The notes beneath the pieces are model-generated. The model had not been told where the DNA came from. It searched no databases and saw nothing but the letters and a program-made list of their open reading frames with translations. The position numbers and the translations under genes were made by a program. Below, piece by piece: positions 26,638-35,256 of a stretch of 42,073 nt of DNA. This DNA comes from Candidatus Methanomicula labiotermitis (lineage in GTDB: Archaea > Thermoplasmatota > Thermoplasmata > Methanomassiliicoccales > Methanomethylophilaceae). Numbering within the stretch: the stretch's first letter is position 1; every line of letters starts with the position of its first letter. The DNA lies in NCBI GenBank assembly GCA_009780575.1, contig WQZU01000009.1, positions 1 to 42,073 on the forward strand, in the 5' to 3' direction.

Positions 26638-27435
26638 TCAATGCTTCGCCCTGTACCTTTTCGGAAGGACGTACAGTTCGCCGTCCTCATCGAATCCTAC
26701 GGAAGCGTTAACTTCGTAAACTTCCTCTATGAGTTTCGGAGTTATCACTTTCTTCGGATCTCCGATGGTCACCAATTCTCCATGTTTCATTATTATGCAC
26801 AGATCGCAGTATCTTGCCATCAGCGAGATATCGTGTTCCGCCACAAGTATCGTCATGTCCTTTTTGACCATGTACTGAAGGTATTCCATCACTTCCAGTT
26901 TGTACTTCATGTCCAAATGACTCGTGGGTTCATCCACAAGCATCAATCTCGGTTCCTGAACATACGCCTTCGCTATCAGGACGCGTTGCCTTTCGCCGCT
27001 GCTCAGCATATGCAGCTGCCTGTTGGCAAAATGCTCTATTCCGAATCTCTCCATCGCATCCATCACAATCTTTTCGTCTTCCGAGGATTCCCACCAAAGC
27101 GAGGTCACATACGGATAGCGGCCCGTCATGACGGTATCGAACACCGAAAGCCCGAAACTTACTTTCAACTCGGCCGGAACGTTCGCAACCTTTCTTGCGA
27201 TCGCGGAATGGGAACTTTCCATTACGTTCTCGCCGTCTATCAGTACTTCTCCGGATGACATCGTGTGCAGCCTGTTGATGCACTTCATCATTGTGCTTTT
27301 TCCGCATCCGTTCGGTCCTATCAGTCCTACCAGAAGGCCCGGTTTTATTGAGAACGATACATCTTTTACGGCATGAAATCCGTTATCATAGATCTTATTC
27401 AGACCTTTCACTTCAAGTAAAGGAGGTTCATCCAT
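26638..27435 (-). CDS. FecCD/BtuCD-type ABC importer, ATP-binding subunit
   Basis: A 265-residue ABC ATPase: Walker A GPNGCGKST, signature LSSGERQR, Walker B LMLVDEPTSHLD and H-loop VAEHDISL. It belongs to the iron-siderophore/cobalamin/heme importer branch (FepC/BtuD). Third gene of the operon binding protein, permease, ATPase; the start overlaps the permease stop by eight bases. The substrate cannot be read from sequence. Operator copies in the promoter of the first gene couple this importer to the nitrogenase-like operon. Confidence 0.92.
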   Translation of the reverse strand: MDEPPLLEVKGLNKIYDNGFHAVKDVSFSIKPGLLVGLIGPNGCGKSTMMKCINRLHTMSSGEVLIDGENVMESSHSAIARKVANVPAELKVSFGLSVFDTVMTGRYPYVTSLWWESSEDEKIVMDAMERFGIEHFANRQLHMLSSGERQRVLIAKAYVQEPRLMLVDEPTSHLDMKYKLEVMEYLQYMVKKDMTILVAEHDISLMARYCDLCIIMKHGELVTIGDPKKVITPKLIEEVYEVNASVGFDEDGELYVLPKRYRAKH

Positions 27436-28576
27436 CGTACATCCTCCCCTTCTTGATCAGAAGATATGCGAACAATGGTGCTCCTATGAGTGCGGTTATG
27501 GCACCCACAGGTAACACCGGTCCGAACGCTCTTGCCAAGAAGTCCGCGAACAGCATGAGTATACCGCCTATGACAAATGAAGCGGGAAGAACGAATCTGT
27601 GGTCTCCTCCCAATATCATACGGCATATGTGCGGCACCACGAGACCAACGAATCCTATTATGCCGACGAACGCAACGCATATCGCCGTGAGCATTGACGC
27701 CGCAATGAGTACAGTAATATTGAATTTCCTTACATTCATTCCCATCTGTCTTGCCTGATCTTCGCCCAATAGCACCAGGTTAAGTTTCCTTGCCCACGTC
27801 AGCGAGACTGCTGCCATTATCAGAACGGGAAGGATGATTATTGCCACATTATCCCAGGTTACTCTTGAAAAGCTTCCGAACAGCCAGAACAAGGGTCTTT
27901 GAAGTCCGTCCGGAGGCGCGAACGACAGGAGAAGGGTTTGCATGGCGCCGAGTGCGAATCCGACTATTACGCCGCCAAGCACATAGTTGACTGCCGTTCC
28001 TCCGGATTTCTCTGCAATGAGCATTGTAGCACCGAACGCCGCCAGGCCGCCGATGATCGCCATTATGGGGATCATGAAAACAGATCCGGACATGAAACCG
28101 AACCACGAACCGAATATCATTCCCCATATTGCCGCAAACCCGGCGCCGGATGACACTCCCGTTATGTACGGGTCGACCAACGGATTTCGTATGACCGCTT
28201 GGAAAAGTACACCGGCAGTCGCAAGACCGATACCGACGGCCATTGCTCCCAGGGCCTTCGGCAGCAGATGATGGTAAACTATTCTTTCATCCATTGTCAA
28301 TCCGGTGCCGCCCTTCGCTATTGCTGAAAAAATATAGGAAAAGGTTTCCGATATGGAAGTGTCGTACATCCCGGCCCCGTTGGCGATCGAGGCCAGAAAT
28401 ACCACCAATAGAGACAGGCTGCCAACTATTATGACTGCCACGAGTCTCCTTTTTCTTGAGGTAATGGAACGCAGCTGACCTTCTTTCTTCTCCGCCTTCC
28501 TTATACGGATGACGAGAAATGTGGTCAGCAATACGATTACCGCAACCATCCCCCAAAGTTCCATATCAACATACAT
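27428..28576 (-). CDS. FecCD/BtuC-type permease
   Basis: A 382-residue membrane protein with about nine to ten transmembrane segments. It shows the FecCD hallmarks: GIGLATAGVLFQAVIRNPLVDPYITGVSSGAGFA near residue 130, GEDQARQMGMNV, the ATPase-coupling region, and IGFVGLVVPHICRMILGGDHR. The N-terminus has an extra hydrophobic helix before a basic segment. ATG 28576 has AGGTG about nine bases upstream. Middle gene of the importer operon. Confidence 0.93.
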   Translation of the reverse strand: MYVDMELWGMVAVIVLLTTFLVIRIRKAEKKEGQLRSITSRKRRLVAVIIVGSLSLLVVFLASIANGAGMYDTSISETFSYIFSAIAKGGTGLTMDERIVYHHLLPKALGAMAVGIGLATAGVLFQAVIRNPLVDPYITGVSSGAGFAAIWGMIFGSWFGFMSGSVFMIPIMAIIGGLAAFGATMLIAEKSGGTAVNYVLGGVIVGFALGAMQTLLLSFAPPDGLQRPLFWLFGSFSRVTWDNVAIIILPVLIMAAVSLTWARKLNLVLLGEDQARQMGMNVRKFNITVLIAASMLTAICVAFVGIIGFVGLVVPHICRMILGGDHRFVLPASFVIGGILMLFADFLARAFGPVLPVGAITALIGAPLFAYLLIKKGRMYDG

Positions 28577-28592
28577 TCAGGCACCTGAACCT

Positions 28593-29876
28593 TCATCCGA
28601 ATATAAGAGCTGTCTTAGGATGGGTCATGATAACCTCCTTATAGTTGTTACCGAAGCTGATAATATCATCGTCTACCATTAACAGGTACAAAAATGCCAT
28701 AGCATACACGATATCTGGAGTGGAGCGATTTATTGCGTTCGCCGCGAAACCGTCTATCGTGAAGACATTTCCATCCGCCACCGCTTGCATTCCTTCGAAA
28801 ACAGGATCTTCCGTGAATTCTCTTGCGCTTGCGGAACTTCCCATGCCGATCATTATGATCATCTGTGCGGACGTTTCGAAATTGGCTGCTATGTAGGCTC
28901 TGTCTCTCGGCGGCCATCCCGTTACATCCAGAACATTCTTTCCGCCGACGGCCACCAGCAGGTTGCTCTGAGGCGTTTCTAAACCATATAAGAAAAGCTC
29001 ACCGGGACGGTCCGGGAAGAAATTCATTGTCATCAATACGGAAGGAGCCTCCTCTTCTTTTATCCGATCGGTCAATGCGTTTGCGATGTTCTCCATTCTT
29101 TCAGTGATCTCCTTCGCAATGGCAGCACTTCCGGTTGCATAGCCTATGTTAATTATGTTATCCATAATAATGTCCATGCTGGCCCTGCTGTCGATCCCAA
29201 TTACCGGCAAGCCTGCATCCACGAGCAGTTTTGTCATCTCGCCTGCGCCCCAGCTCGTGTCCACTATCACAAGGTCCGGATTCGCCCGCACAATGGTTGC
29301 GAAGTTCGCGGCCTGGTATCCGCCGACATCGGATATATGCGGAATTCCGAGTTCGTTGTGACTCCAGTTGTCCGCGCCCGCTATGTTGTCTTTCTCTCCG
29401 AGCGCTACAACAATATCCTTGATGGACGGTGACATGACCACTATTCTGTTTTTGGGCCCCATCAGTGAAACTATGAGTTCGCCCAATGCATCCTCACGAG
29501 CGACCGGTTTCTCATTTTCTTTGGAGAAGGAGACGTATCTGAAATCTTTTAGCATAAGTTCATCCCAATCGCTCGTATTCTCGACCCATGTATATTCTCC
29601 ATGAGACATTGTCCAAAGGGTTGTCCAGTTTTCTGCACCCGATGATCCTCCGCCCGTTTCGTTAATCCTTTCCATCGCTATACTGTGCGCCTGCGATACA
29701 GTAAGATTTCTTTCGCCTAACGTCACGAACTCCAATTCGAACTCATTGAAACTTAACAGTACGCCTTCGCCCGGGTCATACCCTTCTTCGGAACCCCAAA
29801 GCTGCCACAGTCCGATTGCGGCGACCGAGACGAACATTGCGGCGACCGCTATAGTCAATATTTGTTTTTTCTTCAT
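28593..29876 (-). CDS. Periplasmic-binding-type protein of an iron/cobalamin-class importer
   Basis: About 427 residues: an N-terminal membrane anchor or signal (MKKKQILTIAVAAMFVSVAA), an N-terminal region of about 120 residues without clear relatives, and a BtuF/FepB-like domain (RIVVMSPSIKDIVVALGEKD, DVGGYQAANFATIVRANPDLVI, then AGLPVIGID). It should sit outside the membrane and deliver the ligand to the permease. The frame extends to a TTG at 29906, inside the operator; ATG 29876 with a GGTGATC Shine-Dalgarno is the better start. First gene of the operon. Confidence 0.9.
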   Translation of the reverse strand: MKKKQILTIAVAAMFVSVAAIGLWQLWGSEEGYDPGEGVLLSFNEFELEFVTLGERNLTVSQAHSIAMERINETGGGSSGAENWTTLWTMSHGEYTWVENTSDWDELMLKDFRYVSFSKENEKPVAREDALGELIVSLMGPKNRIVVMSPSIKDIVVALGEKDNIAGADNWSHNELGIPHISDVGGYQAANFATIVRANPDLVIVDTSWGAGEMTKLLVDAGLPVIGIDSRASMDIIMDNIINIGYATGSAAIAKEITERMENIANALTDRIKEEEAPSVLMTMNFFPDRPGELFLYGLETPQSNLLVAVGGKNVLDVTGWPPRDRAYIAANFETSAQMIIMIGMGSSASAREFTEDPVFEGMQAVADGNVFTIDGFAANAINRSTPDIVYAMAFLYLLMVDDDIISFGNNYKEVIMTHPKTALIFG

Positions 29877-29889
29877 GTGATCACCATCA

Positions 29890-29906
29890 TTGGATGATTC
29901 ATCCAA
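29890..29906. promoter_or_regulatory. Operator copy 1: TTGGAT-N5-ATCCAA
   Basis: A perfect palindrome with spacer GATTC, overlapping the predicted start site of the binding-protein transcript, 14 bp before ATG 29876. Copy 2 lies 48 bp away centre to centre, and the TATA box is between them. Confidence 0.85.
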
Positions 29907-29924
29907 CTACCAGTAGACATACGT

Positions 29925-29934
29925 CATTTATAAT
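29925..29934 (-). promoter_or_regulatory. TATA box of the importer operon
   Basis: On the minus strand this reads ATTATAAATG. The predicted start site, 25-27 bp downstream, falls in operator copy 1, and operator copy 2 abuts the BRE side. Confidence 0.65.
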
Positions 29935-29937
29935 CAT

Positions 29938-29954
29938 TTGGATGATTCATCCAA
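29938..29954. promoter_or_regulatory. Operator copy 2: TTGGAT-N5-ATCCAA
   Basis: Identical to copy 1 over all 17 bases. It lies directly upstream of the importer TATA box, where TFB would bind, so occupancy should block initiation. Confidence 0.85.
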
Positions 29955-29977
29955 CCACTTACGGAACATCAACCGCG

Positions 29978-31330
29978 TTACTGCCGTTCCGAATACGTTC
30001 TGCACTTTTTCATGAACGTGTGGATAGCCTCGGGATTCGAATAATAATGCAGCTGAGGAAAACCGGCGAACAGATTGTCTTTAGCATGCATGCAGTCATA
30101 TCCTCCTCCGCTCGGCCTTACCGCTTTACAGTCTTCTCCGCAATCGGTGCTGTCCCAGAAATGGAATCCGTGTCCCTTCAGTTCCGCTTTGCCTATGAGA
30201 CAATCATTCTTCGGTATCACGGTTATGTAACCGAAACGCACCAAACCCTTTGTCCTGAATGCCTTTCCGTCTATAACGCCGACCATTTTATGAAATGTTT
30301 CGGAAGTGTCTTCCAGTTCGTTGTGTAAATACATGAAACCGCCGCCCTCCGCCATGCACGGCATCCCGTTCTTTATGTTTTCTTTGATGCTGCTGAGCAT
30401 CGGCGCGTTCTTGCTCAATCGGTCTGCATACAGTTCCGGGTATCCTCCTGGAATTATGAGGCCTCCGATGTTCTCCGGTAATTCTTTGTCCGAGAGAGGT
30501 GAAAAATAGACGACCTCAGCGCCCATCTTCTCCAAAAGTTCCATGTTATCTTTGTAAATGAAACAAAAACATTCGTCCGATGCGACGCCTATGCGCACGT
30601 TCACCTTTTCTTTGTTGATCGTCGGAATTTCATATTTTATTTCGTCGACGGATTGCGCTATACGAACTATTTCGTCTATGTCTATCGTCTTCTCCATCAG
30701 ATCGGCGAGTTTGTTCAGCTTTTCCTTCAGTTTTTCCACTTCGTGAGGCATCACAAGACCGAGATGTCTGCTTCCTATCACTAATTCTTTAACATTCGGC
30801 AGATAACCGAGAACTTTGATGCCTGTTTCCGCTTCTATGAATCTCTTTACTTCCGGATACGATCTTTCATCCGCGCTGTTTAAGATTATGCCTTTGATGT
30901 TGTTCTTCCTGAATTCCGCATATCCTTTGACGACCGCTCCCAGCGAACCTCCCAAAAGACCGCATTTAGCTACGAATATCACCGGTGTGCTCAACTTCAT
31001 CGATATATCATGTGAACTCGCCTCTATTGCCGTTAACCCAAAACCGTCGTAGAATCCCATCACTCCTTCGATGACCGATATGTCCGCGTTCTCAGCTTCG
31101 CGTGCGAATATGTATTTCATTATGTCCGTTCCGGTGAGGAATGTGTCTAAATTCCTTGATCTTGCTTCGATCACCTTTTCATGGAACATCGCATCTATGT
31201 AATCGGGTCCGCATTTGAACGCCGCCACATTCATTCCGCGGTTCACCAACGCTTGAAGTAAACCGCACGTTATCGTTGTTTTCCCGCTGCCGCTCGATGC
31301 GGCCGTCATCAGTAATCTGGGCATTTTCAT
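29978..31330 (-). CDS. CbiA/CfbB-like ligase with degenerate glutaminase site
   Basis: 450 residues, the usual length of cobyrinate a,c-diamide synthases. The N-terminal ATP-dependent half is normal: SGSGKTTITCGLLQAL, AAFKCGPDYIDAMFHE, NLDTFLTG, VIEGVMGFYDG. In the C-terminal GATase domain the family reads AECGG, with Cys as the nucleophile. Here it is AEGGG at residues 327-331, so Cys is replaced by Gly (codon 30344-30346). The later HxH-like motif reads QLH. So glutamine hydrolysis is unlikely; free ammonia or another amine may be used. Last gene of the nitrogenase-like operon, with a GGGAGG Shine-Dalgarno after the NifK-like gene. CbiA of cobalamin or CfbB of F430 synthesis are alternatives, but the lost Cys argues against both. 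Confidence 0.82.
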   Translation of the reverse strand: MKMPRLLMTAASSGSGKTTITCGLLQALVNRGMNVAAFKCGPDYIDAMFHEKVIEARSRNLDTFLTGTDIMKYIFAREAENADISVIEGVMGFYDGFGLTAIEASSHDISMKLSTPVIFVAKCGLLGGSLGAVVKGYAEFRKNNIKGIILNSADERSYPEVKRFIEAETGIKVLGYLPNVKELVIGSRHLGLVMPHEVEKLKEKLNKLADLMEKTIDIDEIVRIAQSVDEIKYEIPTINKEKVNVRIGVASDECFCFIYKDNMELLEKMGAEVVYFSPLSDKELPENIGGLIIPGGYPELYADRLSKNAPMLSSIKENIKNGMPCMAEGGGFMYLHNELEDTSETFHKMVGVIDGKAFRTKGLVRFGYITVIPKNDCLIGKAELKGHGFHFWDSTDCGEDCKAVRPSGGGYDCMHAKDNLFAGFPQLHYYSNPEAIHTFMKKCRTYSERQ

Positions 31331-31349
31331 TTTTGTGCCTCCCGATATA

Positions 31350-32624
31350 TCAGTCCATTCTCCTCACGATGTTCATCACGCCGTCCAGTAATCGCATGGT
31401 ACCTCCCAGTCCGAGAAGCGGACGTTCTTCGATGCATACTATCGTCCGCCCGCGGCGTGCCGTGTCGAATCCACCTCTTACCAGACCTCTGTATTCGGCT
31501 GATGCTACGCTCACGCCGTCTCCTATCATGACGACGGCGGGAGTCTCCGAAACGTCATCCGAAACATCGAGTTCATTCTCTTTCACGAATTTTTTGATCT
31601 CGTCATCGAACGATCTGTCTGTTCCGGTGTTGACCGCAACCGGCAGAAGTCCCAGATAATCGTATAGAAATGACATCACGGGATACGCGACCGAACCCTG
31701 CGCCACCACGGAGAATGTGTGTCCAACCGTAGGTTTATGCACTGTGTACAGCGAAAGCAAAACTGTGGCAACGCGTTCCCTTTTTTCTCTGATCCTTTTC
31801 ATCGCCTTGGACGGGTTTACATTCAATTTCCCGCATATTTGCAATATCCAATCTTCCAGCGCATCGAATCCTATCGGTGCGCCGAGTTTTGATTCAACGA
31901 ACGGGACATACAACTCGCGTTCATACCATTTCGCTATCTTTTCTCCCATGTCCCTGTGAACGATCACGTTAAGCTCCGCGTTTCCGGAGCTCCGTAATTC
32001 GGATACTGTGCATCCGGCGCCGATGACGGTGTTAACTTTTATGCCGCACGAGTTGAGAATATCCTTCAGATCATCGATCGTATCTTCCCATCCGAGATCC
32101 CATATTGTAATGCCCACAAGATTCACACCTTTCCTCTTTTTCTGTTTTTTCGGAGACAGCGTTTCAAGGATCTTTATCATCGTATCCTGAAATCCGATCC
32201 CGAGCGGTATTGACGGTTGCGGACTTTCTATCCTTACAACGACTCCCTTTTCCGCTTTCAGTGTTAACGTCTCTCCTATCAGTGACGCTCCCGGAGAATT
32301 TATCAAGCCTATGAGATTCGGTTTCAGTGCCGTGACGTCTTCGAACACTTCGTCCAATTTCTCACGCGTTCCCATTATGTAATCATCGCTGTCCATGTAT
32401 GTGCACGGAACCCTCGGCTGCGTGAAAAAGAATCTTCTGTAATACTTGAAAGGAACATTCGTGTAACATTCTTTGTCCCTGCACGGATATGCGTGCTCCG
32501 ACAACCACGCGGGATATGATTTACACCCTGTGGGACCGTTCATTATCGTTGCCGCGTCTTTGATCCCTTCGAACGCCAGTGAGATCCCTAAAATGCCCTC
32601 GGGCATATCATATTCAGACGACAT
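31350..32624 (-). CDS. Nitrogenase-like component 1, NifK/BchB-like chain
   Basis: A 424-residue protein of the nitrogenase component 1 superfamily. The GPTGC motif (Cys34) matches the central P-cluster-type cysteine. The third cysteine position (usually TSCPSxIIGED) reads [11 protein letters not shown], with Ser110 in place of Cys, and the first cysteine is missing. Extra cysteines lie in YPCRDKECY and RVPCTYMD. This asymmetry resembles the BchB chain of protochlorophyllide reductase, which gives few cluster ligands. ATG 32624 overlaps the end of the fused NifH-NifD-like gene by 11 bases. Expected to pair with the NifD-like half of that protein. Confidence 0.82.
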   Translation of the reverse strand: MSSEYDMPEGILGISLAFEGIKDAATIMNGPTGCKSYPAWLSEHAYPCRDKECYTNVPFKYYRRFFFTQPRVPCTYMDSDDYIMGTREKLDEVFEDVTALKPNLIGLINSPGASLIGETLTLKAEKGVVVRIESPQPSIPLGIGFQDTMIKILETLSPKKQKKRKGVNLVGITIWDLGWEDTIDDLKDILNSCGIKVNTVIGAGCTVSELRSSGNAELNVIVHRDMGEKIAKWYERELYVPFVESKLGAPIGFDALEDWILQICGKLNVNPSKAMKRIREKRERVATVLLSLYTVHKPTVGHTFSVVAQGSVAYPVMSFLYDYLGLLPVAVNTGTDRSFDDEIKKFVKENELDVSDDVSETPAVVMIGDGVSVASAEYRGLVRGGFDTARRGRTIVCIEERPLLGLGGTMRLLDGVMNIVRRMD

Positions 32625-34884
32625 CTTTTCTCCACCCTTCCTTTACCGGCGCTTTTAACGTCCTTGACCATAATTCCGCAAACTCAGGTCCGGCAAACGG
32701 CGTGACATTCGGATTGACCGGAAGGAAGCATGTTCTCACATCCTTTCCGGAATCGATGGGATATGTTGACAATAAAAGATCCGGTTCCTTCTCGGCCATG
32801 TCCTTCCGGATCCATGCGTCCGTATCCGGATCCACGGGAATATGCGGATCCAGTATTCTTTCCGTTCTGTCCCTCATCCCTTTTATGTTCTCCTTCCTGC
32901 CGCCTGGTATCAGTTCTATTCCGTATTTCTTTTCAAGATCTCTGACCTCTTCCCTGTCGGTTATGTCTATCACCACATGACGCAGAACATCCATTCCGCA
33001 GCCGACCGCTGCTTCCATGATCCAGTTGATGTCCCTTTTCATTCCGACTATGTAAACCTTCTTTCCTTTGAGCTTCCATTTCAGCGATTCAAGTCTTCCG
33101 ATGAACTCGTTCCTTATTTCCTTGATCGCGAGTTCCGCTTTTTCGTTTTCGCCGAAGTGCGCCGCCGCTTCTCTTATCCAAAGTTCCGTTTCCATCATAC
33201 CAGGCCGTGCCATGTTATCCGTTGACCGAAGTCCGAATCTGCTTCTGATGAAATTCATTGTCTCGACTGCGATCGAATCCGGTGTCATGAGTATGCACAA
33301 TTCCGATCTGGGTATGTTTCTTATTTTTTCCACGGTCGTATCACCGACGCATGTGCAGTTCACTTCAATTCCAAGTTTTTCCAGCACCTCGGAGACGAAT
33401 CTTACATTCTCTACGGTGTTTATGCCGAATGTCTTCATACCGATGAGATTGACCGATCTTTCCTTTTTTCCTTCCTCGGACAATGCACGTATCAGTTCGA
33501 TGCATGCGTCCGTGGCGCCCTGCATGTAATCTCCTTTTATGTTGCCGTCCTCTATTATCGGTATTATCGTCACGTCCGGATTCTTTTTCTTTATTCGGGA
33601 TATCATTCCGTCGATATCCTCTCCGATTATCCCTGACGGACATGATGTGATCACCGCAATGGTATCATTCCCTTTGTCTATCATATGATTAACATCAGAT
33701 TCCAGCTTGGATACGGCACCGAATATTGTGTCCGCATCGTCCATATTGCTGCATCGCACATTAGGTAAAGCGAACGGCCTTATCGGAACGTCCCCGTTTG
33801 TGAATGATCTCCTTAATGCGTTGGTGACCATCTGCACCGCGTAGTGTGCGCAATCCCTCGGCGCATGGAGAACCGACGCCAATCCTTCAACGGATAACGT
33901 TGTGCACAGCGTTCCCGCGAATGCGCAGCCGTGCACCACCTCCTTCTGCGTTTTGCGCGGAGCGCTGCACGTTATCTGCTTTGTTTTTGCATCGTGTGTT
34001 TCTTTTAATTTCGCACTTGATCTACCGGATGTGTCCTCAGACCTTCCCGGTCTGCCTTTTTCCTCGGTCGCCGTGATCTTTGCAACGGAGCGGCCCAGGA
34101 CCGCGGATTCGAGTTCCGGATCGGATAAAAATCTCGCCGTATGTTTTTTTCCTTCGATAGCGGTGTCCGCAAGCTTTCGGAATTTTTCGGCGATCTCGGA
34201 ATCCGGGAATGCTTCAACCACCGTCTTCCCTATGCGTTCCGCTTCCAGGAACATCTTTGAGCGCGAGAATTCCGCGATCACCGGCACTCCGACCGCGCAT
34301 GAGAACTTCATTACGCGTTCCTTCTCCTCGTCGTCGCCGCGGCTGTTGAATATTAAACCTCCTATCCTGTCGGGATCGTAGTTTGCCGTGCCTCTGAGTA
34401 TATTGTTTGCGGCGTATATCGACATGTATTCTCCCGAGGTCACTATGTACACCGTGTCAGCGTAATCGTTTCTGAGAGGAACCGCGAACCCTCCGCATAC
34501 AACGTCTCCGAGAACATCGTACAGAACCGCATCCAATTCGATCTCGTTGATCCCGAGGTCTTCAAGAAGATCAAATGCCGATATTATGCCGCGGCCCGCG
34601 CATCCCACTCCCGGTTCAGGACCTCCGGCCTCAACACATATACATCCTTTGTATCCTGTTTCAGTGATGTCTTCCAATTTCCTTTCGTTCTCTTTCGTGT
34701 CGCGCAGATATTCAAGAACAGTCCTTTGCTCGATCCCTGCGATCAGCAGTCTCGTTGAATCATGTTTCGGATCGCATCCTATCTGCATTACTCTCATCCC
34801 TTTCTCGGATAACGCTGCCGTTAAATTCGAAGAGATCGTTGATTTCCCTATTCCGCCTTTTCCGTAGACTGCGACCTTTCTCAT
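32614..34884 (-). CDS. Fused NifH-like reductase and NifD-like catalytic chain
   Basis: 756 residues. The NifH-like half (about 1-250) has Walker [10 protein letters not shown] (residues 8-16), GCDPKHDST, and the two bridging [4Fe-4S] cysteines Cys95 (GVGCAGRG) and Cys130 (GDVVCGGFA). A low-complexity linker (about 260-305) leads to a NifD/BchN-like half with all three cluster cysteines: Cys320 (HGCAFAG), Cys345 (APRDCAHY), Cys415 ([12 protein letters not shown]). Usually the reductase is a separate homodimer that docks and leaves during each electron transfer; tethering is unusual. ATG 34884 has a TATA box 32 bp upstream, leaving a very short leader. CfbC and CfbD are separate proteins and have no K-like partner, so this is a different system. 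Confidence 0.88.
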   Translation of the reverse strand: MRKVAVYGKGGIGKSTISSNLTAALSEKGMRVMQIGCDPKHDSTRLLIAGIEQRTVLEYLRDTKENERKLEDITETGYKGCICVEAGGPEPGVGCAGRGIISAFDLLEDLGINEIELDAVLYDVLGDVVCGGFAVPLRNDYADTVYIVTSGEYMSIYAANNILRGTANYDPDRIGGLIFNSRGDDEEKERVMKFSCAVGVPVIAEFSRSKMFLEAERIGKTVVEAFPDSEIAEKFRKLADTAIEGKKHTARFLSDPELESAVLGRSVAKITATEEKGRPGRSEDTSGRSSAKLKETHDAKTKQITCSAPRKTQKEVVHGCAFAGTLCTTLSVEGLASVLHAPRDCAHYAVQMVTNALRRSFTNGDVPIRPFALPNVRCSNMDDADTIFGAVSKLESDVNHMIDKGNDTIAVITSCPSGIIGEDIDGMISRIKKKNPDVTIIPIIEDGNIKGDYMQGATDACIELIRALSEEGKKERSVNLIGMKTFGINTVENVRFVSEVLEKLGIEVNCTCVGDTTVEKIRNIPRSELCILMTPDSIAVETMNFIRSRFGLRSTDNMARPGMMETELWIREAAAHFGENEKAELAIKEIRNEFIGRLESLKWKLKGKKVYIVGMKRDINWIMEAAVGCGMDVLRHVVIDITDREEVRDLEKKYGIELIPGGRKENIKGMRDRTERILDPHIPVDPDTDAWIRKDMAEKEPDLLLSTYPIDSGKDVRTCFLPVNPNVTPFAGPEFAELWSRTLKAPVKEGWRKDVV

Positions 34885-34910
34885 ATGTACACCGGCGGTA
34901 CGTGAACATC

Positions 34911-34920
34911 GCATATAAAT
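34911..34920 (-). promoter_or_regulatory. TATA box of the nitrogenase-like operon
   Basis: On the minus strand this reads ATTTATATGC, centred about 32 bp before ATG 34884; an operator copy abuts its upstream side. Confidence 0.65.
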
Positions 34921-34923
34921 CAT

Positions 34924-34940
34924 TTGGATAGTTCATCCAA
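34924..34940. promoter_or_regulatory. Operator copy 3: TTGGAT-N5-ATCCAA
   Basis: Spacer AGTTC. It lies just upstream of the TATA box of the fused NifH-NifD-like gene, the same geometry as copy 2 in the importer promoter. Confidence 0.85.
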
Positions 34941-34989
34941 CCATCTAACCATATGTACGCCGTCCGATCACACCGGCCGCCTTGTCCGA

Positions 34990-35163
34990 ATGGTGAAACT
35001 TACTGTGGCGATCTGCATCGCCGTCATTGATATCCTCTGTGCAATCCTTGAATCATCGGTATAGGCTGTATTTCTAGTTGGATGTATAATCCAACTATTT
35101 GCCCTCTTCTGCGCCATATTATTTGAAATAGTAGCTGTAATCATACATCAAATCCTCTTTTAA
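34990..35163 (+). other. Possible small hydrophobic ORF with an in-frame TAG
   Basis: From ATG 34990 the frame encodes 24 residues, a TAG at 35062-35064, then 32 more residues to a TAA at 35161. Both halves are strongly hydrophobic (for example AICIAVIDILCAIL before the TAG and LFALFCAILFEIVAVII after it), like two membrane helices. If TAG were read as pyrrolysine this would be a 57-residue membrane peptide. Against it: there is no Shine-Dalgarno, no TATA box at the right distance, and operator copy 4 lies inside. Low confidence. Confidence 0.2.
35078..35094. promoter_or_regulatory. Operator copy 4: TTGGAT-N5-ATCCAA
   Basis: Spacer GTATA. It sits in the middle of the divergent intergenic region, 137-155 bp from the other two copies, possibly helping a looped or cooperative complex. 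Confidence 0.8.
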
Positions 35164-35204
35164 TGTAAAATATCGTTCCCGGACCGCTCAGACCTAGATT
35201 ATGA

Positions 35205-35213
35205 TTATATAAG
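35205..35213 (+). promoter_or_regulatory. TATA box of the ABC-2 exporter operon
   Basis: TTATATAAG, followed directly by operator copy 5. The predicted start site is near 35235, and a GGGAGG Shine-Dalgarno at 35245-35250 precedes GTG 35257. Confidence 0.7.
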
Positions 35214-35230
35214 TTGGATATATTATCCAA
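35214..35230. promoter_or_regulatory. Operator copy 5: TTGGAT-N5-ATCCAA
   Basis: Spacer ATATT. It occupies the space between TATA box and start site of the exporter operon, so a bound repressor would block polymerase. Confidence 0.85.
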
Positions 35231-35256
35231 CAAAATAAGGTCATGGGAGGCAACGG

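Noticed and set aside
31350-34884. A nitrogen-fixing nitrogenase
   Set aside because: There are no nifE, nifN, nifB or separate H, D, K genes here, the K-like chain lacks most cluster cysteines, and the pattern resembles tetrapyrrole reductases more closely.
29978-34884. A plain cfbB-cfbC-cfbD F430 cluster
   Set aside because: H and D are fused, there is an additional K-like chain that CfbD does not need, the CfbB-like protein lacks its glutaminase cysteine, and no cfbE or cfbA is adjacent.
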